DNA of 46,329 nucleotides, taken from positions 1-46,329 of the forward strand of contig CAYOHP010000041.1 of the NCBI GenBank assembly GCA_964403795.1. Reading direction: 5' to 3'. The stretch comes from CAYOHP01 sp964403795 [NCBI: uncultured bacterium] (GTDB taxonomy: Bacteria > Muiribacteriota > UBA6191 > CAZXTJ01). The notes under the pieces were generated by a model. It did not search any database, was not told where the DNA came from, and saw nothing but the letters and a program-made list of their open reading frames with translations. Below are positions 1-7,895 of the stretch, in pieces (position 1 is the stretch's first letter; every line of letters starts with the position of its first letter). A program made the translations under genes and the position numbers.

Positions 1-927
1 TTCGACGGCCTGGCCCGGGCCTTCCCGGAACCGGAACAACGCGAGCGCATCCTCCGGGACCGGGTCATCGAGGCTACCGATTGGGCCGTCGGCGACCGCC
101 ACACGGTCCCGATCCTGGATCCGGCCTCGGGCAGGAACCGGCATCGGGTGGTGAAGGCCGGCGACCGCTTCAGCCTCTACGAGTGGCTCGACCACATGAT
201 CTCGGCCTCCGCCAACTCGGCGGGCTCGACGATCTGGAAGGAGGCGATGCTGCTCCGGAAGTTCGGTACCACCTATCCGCCCTCTGCAGAGGACGAGGCG
301 CGGTTCTTCCGCGACACACCGAAGAAGGAACTCTCCCGCCTCTCCCTCCAGGTCATCGAGGACCCGCTGGCCGCGGCCGGCGTCGCCACGGGATTCCGTC
401 AGGGGACCATGTTCACCGGGGCAGGCCAGCGCTACGTCCCGGGTGTCCCCTCGGCGGCGACGCCCCTCGCCCTGGTCCGCATCCTGCTCCGGATCGAGCA
501 GGGCCGCCTGGTCGATGCCTGGAGCAGCCTGGAGATGAAGCGCCTCCTCTACATCACCAAGCGCCGGTACCGGTACTGCTTCGCCCCTGAACTCTCGGGC
601 TCGGCGGTCTACTTCAAGAGCGGCTCGATCTACGGCTGCAAGCCGGAACCGGGATTCTCCTGCGGCCAGTTCCGGGGCAACCGCATGAACCTCATGAACT
701 CGGTGGCCATCGTGGAGAGTCCTGCAGTACGAGGTCAGGACCAGAAACGCTACCTGGTGGCCCTGATGTCCAACGTCCTCAAGGTGAACTCGGCCTGGGA
801 CCATTCCCGGATCGCAGCCGCGCTCGACCAGGCGGTGCGCACCCGGGCCGCGGCCGCCATCCAGGACCAGGGCAGCGCCGCCGAGGTCAAGGCCTCGGGG
901 GGCGGGGAGGACCACGATGACCAGTGA
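1..927 (+). CDS. Serine hydrolase of the class A beta-lactamase/transpeptidase fold (5' end missing)
   Basis: The frame is open from the first base, so the N terminus lies outside the window; 308 residues are visible. A segment reading YEWLDHMISASANSAG carries an S-A-N triad (bases 208-216) at the place of the SDN motif of class A beta-lactamases. FKSGS (KSG at 616-624) matches the KTG/KSG box on the beta-3 strand. The SxxK nucleophile motif should be upstream of the window and cannot be checked. The family includes beta-lactamases, D-Ala-D-Ala peptidases and esterase-like hydrolases; the exact substrate cannot be told here. The C-terminal 40 residues are Ala-rich and charged. The stop overlaps the next start by 11 bases, so the gene probably heads or sits in an operon with the MoxR/VWA pair. 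Confidence 0.75.
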   Translation, partial: FDGLARAFPEPEQRERILRDRVIEATDWAVGDRHTVPILDPASGRNRHRVVKAGDRFSLYEWLDHMISASANSAGSTIWKEAMLLRKFGTTYPPSAEDEARFFRDTPKKELSRLSLQVIEDPLAAAGVATGFRQGTMFTGAGQRYVPGVPSAATPLALVRILLRIEQGRLVDAWSSLEMKRLLYITKRRYRYCFAPELSGSAVYFKSGSIYGCKPEPGFSCGQFRGNRMNLMNSVAIVESPAVRGQDQKRYLVALMSNVLKVNSAWDHSRIAAALDQAVRTRAAAAIQDQGSAAEVKASGGGEDHDDQ

Positions 928-1750
928 CCAGCCGGGACGCTGGCAGGGCACCGGCGACTACATCGCCTCGGGCGAGCTGCAGCGGATCGTGAACGCCGCG
1001 GTGGCCCTGGGTCGCCCGCTGCTCATCAAGGGGGAACCCGGGACCGGAAAGACCCTGCTCGCAGGGTCGATCGCCCGCGGCCTGGGGCTCGAGCTCTACA
1101 CCTGGCATGTGAAGTCCACGACCAAGGCCCGCGACGGCCTCTACGTCTACGACACGGTGCAGCGGCTCTACGACAGCCGCTTCCAGGACCGGGACGTCTC
1201 CGACATCCGCCAGTACATCCGGCTGGGCCCGTTGGGTCGGGCCTTCTCCTCGCAGGAGCGGGTCGTGCTGCTGATCGACGAGGTCGACAAGGCCGACATC
1301 GAATTCCCCAACGACCTGCTCCACGAGCTCGACGCCATGAGCTTCGACATCCCGGAGACCGGCGAGCGCATCGTGGCCCGGCACCGCCCCGTGGTCGTGA
1401 TCACCTCGAACAACGAGAAGGAACTCCCCGACGCCTTCCTGCGCCGGGCGGTCTTCCACTTCATCGAGTTCCCCGACCCGACCCTGATGGGCGAGATCGT
1501 CCGGGTCCACTTCCCCGACCTGCCGACCACCCTGTTCGAGCGGGCCCTCGATGCCTTCTACCGCCTCCGCAAGGTCGAGGGGATGCGCAAGCGGCCTTCC
1601 ACCAGCGAACTCCTCGACTGGATCGCGGTGCTGCTCTCGGCCGGGGTCGATCCCGCCTCGCTGGCCGACGACCTCCCCTTCGCCGGGACCCTGGTGAAGC
1701 GCGAGACCGACATGGCGGTCCTGGCGCGCAGCCGTACCCGGGGACGCTGA
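917..1750 (+). CDS. MoxR-family AAA+ ATPase
   Basis: This is a 277-residue AAA+ protein. Walker A is GEPGTGKT at residues 39-46 and Walker B is VVLLIDEVDKAD with D121/E122. An ITSNNEKELPDAFLRRAVF segment has the sensor-1 Asn and the arginine-finger region. MoxR ATPases act as chaperone-like remodellers and are usually encoded next to a VWA protein, as here: the CoxE-like VWA gene starts 6 bases downstream. A GGGGAGG ribosome site at 904-910 sits 6 bases before the ATG, and the start lies inside the end of the preceding hydrolase gene. The target is unknown; the neighbouring hydrolase or a metal-cofactor enzyme outside the window are candidates (inference). The protein is probably cytoplasmic, since no signal or membrane segment is seen. 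Confidence 0.92.
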   Translation: MTSDQPGRWQGTGDYIASGELQRIVNAAVALGRPLLIKGEPGTGKTLLAGSIARGLGLELYTWHVKSTTKARDGLYVYDTVQRLYDSRFQDRDVSDIRQYIRLGPLGRAFSSQERVVLLIDEVDKADIEFPNDLLHELDAMSFDIPETGERIVARHRPVVVITSNNEKELPDAFLRRAVFHFIEFPDPTLMGEIVRVHFPDLPTTLFERALDAFYRLRKVEGMRKRPSTSELLDWIAVLLSAGVDPASLADDLPFAGTLVKRETDMAVLARSRTRGR

Positions 1751-1756
1751 GCCGCG

Positions 1757-3013
1757 GTGCCCGAGCCCCTCTTCCTCGGGGAGTTCTTCTTCGGGCTCCG
1801 GCGCTCCGGCATCGAGGTGAGCGTCTCCGAGTGGATGGCGTTGATGCAGGCCTTGGCCTCCGGCTCGATCGCCCCCGGGCTCGACGAGTTCTACGCGGTG
1901 GCGCGGGCGCTCCTGGTCAAGGACGAGTCCCGCTTCGACCTCTACGACCAGGTGTTCGCGGCGATCTTCGGCGGCGGCGAAATGCCGCCCCCGGTCAAGA
2001 AGGAACTGCTCGACTGGCTCGAGGACCCGGTGCTGGCGCCCGGCCTCGGCGAGGAGGACCGGGCCCGCCTTGAGGCCCTCCCGCTCGAGAAGCTGCGCGA
2101 GCTCTTCGAGCAGCGGCTCCGGGAGCAGACGGAACGCCACGACGGGGGCAGCCACTGGATCGGCACCGGCGGCACCTCGCCGTTCGGTCACTCGGGGAGG
2201 AACCCGGCCGGGATCCGGGTCGGGGGCGAAGGGGGTGGTCGGTCAGCGGTCCAGGTGGCCGGCGAGCGGCGCTGGCGCGACTACCGGGCCGACCGGGTGC
2301 TCGACACCCGCTCGATCTCGGTGGCGCTGAAGAAGCTGAGGCGCCTCTCCCGGACCGAGGGCGAACCGGAGCTCGAGGTCGAGGAGTCGATCGAGGCCAC
2401 GGCCCGGGAAGGCGGCGAGCTCTCGCTCGTCTTCCGCCCGCCCCGCAAGAACACCGCCCGGGTGGTCCTGCTCATGGACTCGGGCGGCTCGATGGAGCCC
2501 TTCTCGCGGCTGGTCGACCAGCTCTTCTCGGCGGCCAGCGCGCTCGACCACTGGAAGCGCTTCGAGGCCCTCTTCTTCCACAACTGCCCCTACGCCTACC
2601 TCTACCGGAGCTACGAGACCGGCGAACGGATCGCCACCCAGAGCCTGCTCGTCGACTTCCCCAAGGACACCTACCTGCTGGTGGTGGGCGACGCCAGCAT
2701 GGCGCCGAGCGAGCTCACCTCCCCGCGGGGAGCCCTGGACTGGGCGTCGGCCAGCGGCCCCTCCGGCCTGACCTGGCTGCTCCGGCTCCGCCACCACTTC
2801 GCCCGCAGCGCCTGGCTGAACCCGCTCTCGCCCCGCCAGTGGGCGACCGGGTACACCTCGCGCCTGCTCTCGGAGGTCTTCCCCATGTTCCCCCTGACCC
2901 TCGAGGGACTCGGCGACGCCGTCGACCACCTGATGCAGCGGGTCCCCGCGCCGCCGCCGGGCTTCGACCTGGAGGAGTACCACCGGCGCAACCGGCCGTG
3001 GAACTTCCTGTAG
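1757..3013 (+). CDS. CoxE-like VWA domain protein
   Basis: This 418-residue protein starts at a GTG 6 bases after the MoxR stop. The N-terminal half is helical (LFLGEFFFGLRRSGIEVSV), as in COG3825/CoxE-like proteins that pair with MoxR ATPases. A charged Gly-rich linker covers roughly residues 130-165, and the VWA fold follows. The MIDAS motif reads D241-S-G243-G-S245, that is DxGxS rather than DxSxS. The Gly variant is common in this subfamily, so metal binding may be weaker. A later VVGDASM segment resembles the third MIDAS loop. There is no signal peptide, so it is probably cytoplasmic. The likely role is substrate adaptor for the MoxR ATPase (inference from gene pairing). It converges with the lipoprotein gene; only 19 bases (3014-3032) lie between them and no clear hairpin is seen. 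Confidence 0.9.
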   Translation: MPEPLFLGEFFFGLRRSGIEVSVSEWMALMQALASGSIAPGLDEFYAVARALLVKDESRFDLYDQVFAAIFGGGEMPPPVKKELLDWLEDPVLAPGLGEEDRARLEALPLEKLRELFEQRLREQTERHDGGSHWIGTGGTSPFGHSGRNPAGIRVGGEGGGRSAVQVAGERRWRDYRADRVLDTRSISVALKKLRRLSRTEGEPELEVEESIEATAREGGELSLVFRPPRKNTARVVLLMDSGGSMEPFSRLVDQLFSAASALDHWKRFEALFFHNCPYAYLYRSYETGERIATQSLLVDFPKDTYLLVVGDASMAPSELTSPRGALDWASASGPSGLTWLLRLRHHFARSAWLNPLSPRQWATGYTSRLLSEVFPMFPLTLEGLGDAVDHLMQRVPAPPPGFDLEEYHRRNRPWNFL

Positions 3014-3032
3014 GCGACCGGGCCCGCCTCGC

Positions 3033-4334
3033 CTACTCGAACCCGGGGGGCAGCTTCACCCCGGCCGAGGCTGCGAACCGGACCAGGCGTCCGGTCGGAC
3101 CCGGCCCGAGCTGCGGGGCGATCCCGCCCGGTCCGAGCATGGCCACCGCCACCTCGGCCGCCGGTCGCAGCGCCGGTCGGAGGCTCGCCCCCTCGCGATC
3201 GGCGGCGTCCAGCAGTCCGTCGAAGGCATCCAGGTCGGCCCGGGATCCCTCGATGGCGCAGTAGAAGGCCACTTCGCAGCCTCCCAGCAGGGCCTCGTCG
3301 TAGATCGGCACCGCCAGCTCCCTGGGCAGACCGAACCACGGTTCCTTGGCCTTGGCCGCCAGGATCCCGAGCACCTTGTTGCGCAGATCGCAGCGCAGGG
3401 TGGAGAAACCCGGCGGCACCAGCAGGGCCACGCCCATGCTCCGCATCAGGGCGAAGCGCACCACCGCCGAGCGGTCGGCCGCCAGCATGCCGGCGATCCG
3501 CCCCACGTCGGCGGGTCCCGGATCCCGCCCCCGCGCCATCCCCGACCCGAACCGCATCGCCTCGAAGAGCCAGGGGGTTGCGCGGCCGGGCTGGGCCAGC
3601 CTCGCCATCATGGCGTCGAAAGCGGCCATCACCGCCGGAGAGACCGACTTCACCCGGGTCCCGGTCTCGGCCATCTTCTCGACCATGCCCGAGACGTCGA
3701 AGATCCCGGCGCTGGCGATGGCCTTGAACATGAAGGTGTCGGGGTAGTGCGCCCCGGCCAGGATGAAGCCGATCGCCTCGACGATGGCGCGGTCGATCAG
3801 CAAAGCCACCTCATAGGCGCGCTCCGGGAGCGCGGCCTCGACCCTCGCCAGGTCGATACCCGGCAGGATCTCGATCAGCTCCGCCACCCGATCGAGGTAC
3901 CGGGTCCAGGCGGGGACGAAGCCGGGATCGGCCATGGCCCTCGACCAGGCATCGAGATCCTCGGGTCCCGCACCCTTTCGCACCAGGCCCATGACACTTG
4001 CCCGACTCCCGAAGATCGCGTCGATCCGGGCGTACTCCTCCTGCAGACGCGTCCGGGCGGCCTCCAACCGGAGCAGGTGCGCGGGGTCGAGGCCCGCGGT
4101 ACCCGTCGCCGGGCCCGCCGCCGGGCTCGGACCGGAGGCGCCCGCCTTGGCCGGGCCCGGGCCTGCGGTGCGCCCCGGGACCGGATCCGAGCCCGGAACC
4201 GGCACCGCCACCAGGACCGGACCGGGACCGGACGCGGGCGCCGGCACCGAGCCGTCCCCCGGAGGAGCCCCGCATCCGGCGACCAGGACTCCGAGCAGGC
4301 CCACCACCACGGAAACCCCGGCCGACCGCTTCAC
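3033..4334 (-). CDS. Predicted lipoprotein of unknown function
   Basis: The protein has 433 residues. The start is GTG inside a GTGA overlap with the stop of the methyltransferase gene. A short basic N terminus and hydrophobic stretch end in a lipobox, V18-A-G-C21, so the mature protein should be lipid-anchored. Residues about 22-85 are an extended Pro/Gly/Ala linker of low complexity. The remainder is helical and Ala/Arg-rich, with a HEAT-like look around MLAADRSAVVRFALMRSMG, but I recognise no named domain. It is the last gene of a unit with a glycosyltransferase and a methyltransferase, so a cell-envelope role is possible. No catalytic motif is visible. The 66-residue Pro/Gly/Val linker is unusually simple and its antisense strand is open by chance. 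Confidence 0.82.
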   Translation of the reverse strand: MKRSAGVSVVVGLLGVLVAGCGAPPGDGSVPAPASGPGPVLVAVPVPGSDPVPGRTAGPGPAKAGASGPSPAAGPATGTAGLDPAHLLRLEAARTRLQEEYARIDAIFGSRASVMGLVRKGAGPEDLDAWSRAMADPGFVPAWTRYLDRVAELIEILPGIDLARVEAALPERAYEVALLIDRAIVEAIGFILAGAHYPDTFMFKAIASAGIFDVSGMVEKMAETGTRVKSVSPAVMAAFDAMMARLAQPGRATPWLFEAMRFGSGMARGRDPGPADVGRIAGMLAADRSAVVRFALMRSMGVALLVPPGFSTLRCDLRNKVLGILAAKAKEPWFGLPRELAVPIYDEALLGGCEVAFYCAIEGSRADLDAFDGLLDAADREGASLRPALRPAAEVAVAMLGPGGIAPQLGPGPTGRLVRFAASAGVKLPPGFE

Positions 4335-5494
4335 TGGCTACCCCCTGCCGTGATCTCGAGCGGCGTGGACGGAGGGGGCTCGACGCGACGGTCGGAGAAC
4401 CAGCAGACCCGCTCCGCCACCAGGTCGAGCACCAGCCGGTAGCGACCCGGTTCGACCTCGGGAGGCACCGCCAGCACGCCGGCGATCCGGATTTCCCCTC
4501 CGGGTCCCACCTCCCGGGCCAGCGGGATACGTCCGAGTTCGTCGGTCACCAGGCGTCCGTCCTCCCGCACCAGCTTGCCACCAAGGGTGACGTGCCCCGA
4601 GCCGTCCCTCCCGGCGGCCAGCCAGAGGGCCTGACCCCGGTTCTCGGCGGTAGCCGTCACCTCGACCGCACCCCCCCGGACCACCCGCCGGGACACCGCG
4701 TGGACCGTCAGCCCGGCCTCCAGGCCCCCCGGTTCCCGGCTGGTGCGCGGCCTCCCGCCTTCCCTCACCATGCAGAAGAGGGGATGGTACTCGCGCACGT
4801 AGCGGGCGATCTCGTCGCTGCGGGTGAAGGGCTCGCGGTGGACCCCGAGCGCGAAGCTCTCGAGCTCGCGCACCTCGACCGGCACCAGCTCCGGGACCGG
4901 CAGGGGCCGCACCTCCACGCTGGCGAACCCGTGCCGCCACGCCCGCTCCGCGAACTCGACCACGTCGAAGGGCTTGTCGTCCTCGCCCCACTCGCGCATG
5001 GCGCGCTGGGTCTGGGGACTCTCGAGGTGGCGGGTCCCGGGCTCCGAGAAGGCTGCCCGCGCCCCGGGCCGGAGCACCCGCGCCAGTTCCCGGCAGGCGG
5101 CGTCGAGGTCGTCGACATGGTGGAGCACGTTCATGCCGACCGCCCCGTCGAAGCTCGCGTCCTCGAAGGGCAGGGCCTGCACCAGGGCGGCCGCGAACCC
5201 GGCCCGGGAAGGATCGAGACGGGCATCGCGCCCCAGCCTCCGCCTCCCCTGCGCCAGGGCCTCGCGGTCGGGGTCGATGGCGACCACCCGGTACCCGAAC
5301 CGGGTCAGCACCTCGGTCGCGAACCCGGTCCCCGATCCCACGTCGAGCACCCGGTCCCCGGGCCGGCAGCGGAGCATGCTCCCCACCACCGCCATGTCGA
5401 ACATCCACGACCAGCCGATGTCGTGGCTCCCGGGCCCGAACGGCCAGTCTCCCGATTCGAAGACCTCGTGGAGGGGATGGACGAGCGGCCTCAC
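4331..5494 (-). CDS. Class I SAM-dependent methyltransferase with C-terminal beta-sandwich domain
   Basis: I place the start at GTG 5494, which forms a GTGA overlap with the glycosyltransferase stop. This gives 387 residues; the open frame extends far upstream but only as a shadow of the glycosyltransferase. SAM motif I is VLDVGSGTG (residues 49-57), followed by the acidic strand-2 end VVAIDPD and the motif GMNVLHHVDDL, all typical of Methyltransf_11 proteins. The last 120 residues hold no methyltransferase motif and look like an Ig-like beta sandwich (GRYRLVLDLVAERVCWF), of a type often attached to polysaccharide-tailoring enzymes. The neighbouring GT4 gene suggests methylation of a surface glycan (inference). 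An alternative is lipid or small-molecule methylation. Confidence 0.9.
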   Translation of the reverse strand: MRPLVHPLHEVFESGDWPFGPGSHDIGWSWMFDMAVVGSMLRCRPGDRVLDVGSGTGFATEVLTRFGYRVVAIDPDREALAQGRRRLGRDARLDPSRAGFAAALVQALPFEDASFDGAVGMNVLHHVDDLDAACRELARVLRPGARAAFSEPGTRHLESPQTQRAMREWGEDDKPFDVVEFAERAWRHGFASVEVRPLPVPELVPVEVRELESFALGVHREPFTRSDEIARYVREYHPLFCMVREGGRPRTSREPGGLEAGLTVHAVSRRVVRGGAVEVTATAENRGQALWLAAGRDGSGHVTLGGKLVREDGRLVTDELGRIPLAREVGPGGEIRIAGVLAVPPEVEPGRYRLVLDLVAERVCWFSDRRVEPPPSTPLEITAGGSQ

Positions 5495-6900
5495 CGGCCT
5501 TCCCCCCGACCGCTTCGACTTCGCTCCGACTCGAGCTCGGCGAGCCGCGCCTCGAGTTCCGCCACCCGGGCGAGGAGCAGCCCGTTGAACAGCCCCTGGA
5601 GCCGGTGCATCCGGCGCACGTAGAACTTCTCGAAGTGGAGCGTGATCCGCCGCCGGATCCGGCTCACCAGGCCCCCGACCCGCGGCCCGTCGCAGGGGTC
5701 CTGGTTGTGGACCGGGGTGTCCTTCACGGCCACCAGCTGGGGGGTCCGGCCCGCGGGTCGCACCCCGGCGCCCGCCACCAGGTCCTCGCAGAACTCCCGG
5801 TAGCGCCTCCGGAAAGCCGGCCGCCCATAGGTGACGCCCCGTTCCGCGGCCCGCTCGCGCAGATGGGGAAGGCTGCCGAGCGCGCGCTCGACGGCCTGCG
5901 CCAGGGACCCGGGCTCGTCCGACGGCTCGGCGAGGATGCCGGCGTCCTCCACCACCTCGGGGAGCGCAGTGGACGCGAAAGCGACCACCGGCAGGCCGCA
6001 ATAGAGCGCCTCGGCAGCCGGCAGGCAGAAGCCCTCGTGCTGGCTGGCGGTCACGAACAGGTCGCTCGCCCCGTAGAGGTCGGCCAGGTCCCGGTCGGGG
6101 ACCTTGCCCAGGAAGTCGATGCGGTCCCTCACCCCGAGAGCCCGGGCCCGGGCCTCGACCTCGCGCCGGTAGCGATCGTAGGGCGGGCTCTCCCCGTCCC
6201 CGACGATCCGGAGGCGGGCCCCGGGACGACGGGCGACCACCCGGGCGAAGGCCTCGACCAGGAGGTCGACCCGCTTGTTGCCGGCCATGCGCCCCACGTA
6301 GAGCAGGGCCGGATCGGCCGGAGGGAGCCACGCTGCCACGCGTCCCGGATCGCGCTCCTCGAGCCGGTCGGAGTCGACCCCCAGGCGCAGCACCCGGAGC
6401 TTCGGCCCCACCGAGGGACGGAGCGCCCGGACCTCCTCCCCCATGGAACGGGAGTGCACCAGCACCGCATCGGCGTGGTCGAGGTAGGGGAGGATCCCGT
6501 CCAGGTCCTGCTGCAGGCGCCGGAAGTGGTCCTCGTGGCGGTAGAAGCCGACCGGGGTGAAGCCGGGGAACTCGAAGGCCAGCGCCCCCCGGTCGACCAG
6601 CAGGCTCGCCCGCAGCAGGGGATAAGGGTGGAGGAACTGGAAGATCGTCAGGTCCGCCCCGAAGAACCCGACCGAAGGTCCCCCCGCCCTCTCGTCGACC
6701 AGGCTGGCCAGGTCGAGGTGGGTTGCCAGCTCCCGGTGCACCTCGGGGACCGGAGGCGCCCCGGCCTCCACGAACAGCCGCACCTCGTCGCCCCAGGCCC
6801 GGGAGGCCTCGAGCTTCTCGCGCAAGGTCGACCCCACCCCGTCGGCGGGCGCATAGCAGGCGGTGACATGGGAGACTCGCACTCGGGAACCCCGAGTCAC
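5491..6900 (-). CDS. GT4-family glycosyltransferase (GT-B fold)
   Basis: The protein has 469 residues as drawn from GTG 6900. An internal GTG at 6882 would give MRVSHVTACYAPADGVGS, a more typical family N terminus, and a TACAGT hexamer at 6904-6899 could be a -10 element for that shorter form, so the start is uncertain. The donor-binding C-terminal half is clear: LLYVGRMAGNKRVDLLVEAF, then LRIVGDG, then the EGFCLPAAE segment matching the E-x7-E motif of retaining GT4 enzymes. The C-terminal 30 residues form a Leu/Glu heptad coiled coil (ARVAELEARLAELESE). The family transfers sugar from a nucleotide or lipid donor, commonly in LPS, exopolysaccharide or glycolipid synthesis. Acceptor and sugar cannot be read from the sequence. 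Confidence 0.92.
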   Translation of the reverse strand: MTRGSRVRVSHVTACYAPADGVGSTLREKLEASRAWGDEVRLFVEAGAPPVPEVHRELATHLDLASLVDERAGGPSVGFFGADLTIFQFLHPYPLLRASLLVDRGALAFEFPGFTPVGFYRHEDHFRRLQQDLDGILPYLDHADAVLVHSRSMGEEVRALRPSVGPKLRVLRLGVDSDRLEERDPGRVAAWLPPADPALLYVGRMAGNKRVDLLVEAFARVVARRPGARLRIVGDGESPPYDRYRREVEARARALGVRDRIDFLGKVPDRDLADLYGASDLFVTASQHEGFCLPAAEALYCGLPVVAFASTALPEVVEDAGILAEPSDEPGSLAQAVERALGSLPHLRERAAERGVTYGRPAFRRRYREFCEDLVAGAGVRPAGRTPQLVAVKDTPVHNQDPCDGPRVGGLVSRIRRRITLHFEKFYVRRMHRLQGLFNGLLLARVAELEARLAELESERSRSGRGEGR

Positions 6901-6963
6901 TGTAGCGGAGGCGGGTACCGGTTCCGGCCGCGATCGGGCTCCCTACCGAGGCTCGTCGGTCGG

Positions 6964-6992
6964 TTGCCCGGGGGGGCTCCCTTTGCTACTCT
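6964..6992 (+). promoter_or_regulatory. Predicted promoter of the TPR gene
   Basis: A -35 element TTGCCC (6964-6969), a 17-base spacer and an extended -10, TGCTACTCT (hexamer TACTCT 6987-6992), match housekeeping-type spacing. Transcription would begin near 6999, giving a leader of about 55 bases. Confidence 0.5.
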
Positions 6993-7009
6993 CGACCGGA
7001 CTGGTCGAG
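6991..7009. promoter_or_regulatory. Inverted repeat over the predicted transcription start, possible operator
   Basis: CTCGACC and GGTCGAG form a perfect 7-base inverted repeat around the 5-base centre GGACT. It overlaps the end of the predicted -10 and the likely start point near 6999. A repressor site or a 5' hairpin of the mRNA are both possible. Confidence 0.4.
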
Positions 7010-7053
7010 TAGGCCCGGAGCTCGGCCTCCCTCGTCCCGACCGGATCTCCACC

Positions 7054-7794
7054 ATGACGACCGTGCCCCCCAGCCAGGCCGAAGGGCGAATCGCTGCGCC
7101 CACGACCTCCGCGGGCGTCGACATCGGCAAGGTGCTGGCGGCCCGCAAGAAGCGCCTGGCGAGCCAGATCACCTTCTGGTCCGTGTTCGCGGTCACCGGT
7201 CTGGCCCTGGCGGCCCTGCTGCTCAGGGACACCGCCTACGACCCGGTCCAGCTGGTGTCCGCCACCCGCCCGCGCCAGGACGCGTTCAGCTGGGACCTCC
7301 AGGCCGACCGGCTGCCTCCCCTCGATCCGGATTCCCCGCCCGCCCTGTTCCTCACCAGCGACCCCGAACCCGAGGTGCCGACCCCCGAGCCCACGACCCC
7401 GGTCGTGGAGCCGCCCCCGGGGGCCACCCCCAAGCCGGCGGCTCCGGTCCTGTCCGCCGAACAGCGGAAGCAAGCCGTCGAGATGGTGGCGGAAGGCGAC
7501 AAGCTCCTGCGCGCCCGGCGCTTCCAGGAGGCCGAGGACGTCTACCTCAAGGCCGTGAAGATCGACGACGCGCTCAAGGTCCCGATCGGCCTGAAGTTCT
7601 ACGAGCAGGGCGACTACTGGGAGAAGCGGCGGGTCTGGTCGCGGGCCGAGCTGCTCTACCGGATGTCGCTGCACTTCGACTACCGGAGCCCCAAGTTCCA
7701 CCGGGCCCTCGCCAACACCTACAAGGCGCTGGGCAAGGGCGACAAGGCGATCGAGCACGAGCGCCTGGCCGAGAAGTTCGCCAAGGAAGGCTGA
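7054..7794 (+). CDS. Membrane-anchored TPR protein
   Basis: The ATG at 7054 gives 246 residues. The same frame is open far upstream, but that part is antisense to the glycosyltransferase gene. The order is a charged cytoplasmic N terminus (residues 1-36), one transmembrane helix (SQITFWSVFAVTGLALAALL), a Pro/Glu/Thr-rich spacer, then a C-terminal TPR region from about residue 140 with the signatures GDKLLRARRFQEAEDVYLKA and FHRALANTYKALGKGDKAI. The tail would lie in the periplasm. There is no clear ribosome site before the ATG. No partner is evident; TPR domains of this kind usually act as scaffolds. The gene stands alone between a divergent glycosyltransferase unit and the M16 unit, with a recognisable promoter of its own. 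Confidence 0.88.
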   Translation: MTTVPPSQAEGRIAAPTTSAGVDIGKVLAARKKRLASQITFWSVFAVTGLALAALLLRDTAYDPVQLVSATRPRQDAFSWDLQADRLPPLDPDSPPALFLTSDPEPEVPTPEPTTPVVEPPPGATPKPAAPVLSAEQRKQAVEMVAEGDKLLRARRFQEAEDVYLKAVKIDDALKVPIGLKFYEQGDYWEKRRVWSRAELLYRMSLHFDYRSPKFHRALANTYKALGKGDKAIEHERLAEKFAKEG

Positions 7795-7880
7795 GAGGGT
7801 TCTCCCGGCCGGCTCGGAATCGGCCTCTGGCGCATGGGAAGGCTGCCTCCGGCCCCCTGGCCTGCCGGTGGAAAGCTGCG

Positions 7881-7889
7881 TGATAGACT
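7881..7889 (+). promoter_or_regulatory. Extended -10 promoter element, probably leaderless
   Basis: TGATAGACT (hexamer TAGACT 7884-7889) lies 6 bases before the GTG at 7896, so the transcription start would fall on the start codon. No convincing -35 is seen 16-19 bases upstream and there is no Shine-Dalgarno. The geometry is identical to that at 25803-25818. Confidence 0.45.
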
Positions 7890-7895
7890 CGGCCC

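Noticed and set aside
3014-3032. Terminator between the convergent VWA and lipoprotein genes
   Set aside because: The 19-base gap contains no convincing hairpin.
5495-6331. N-terminal extension of the methyltransferase frame
   Set aside because: The extension overlaps the glycosyltransferase gene in another frame and is Gly/Arg/Pro-rich. The GTG in the GTGA overlap is a better start.
7795-7850. Terminator after the TPR gene
   Set aside because: Only short stems such as GGCCG/CGGCC are present and there is no T-tract, so chance is likely in this GC-rich DNA.
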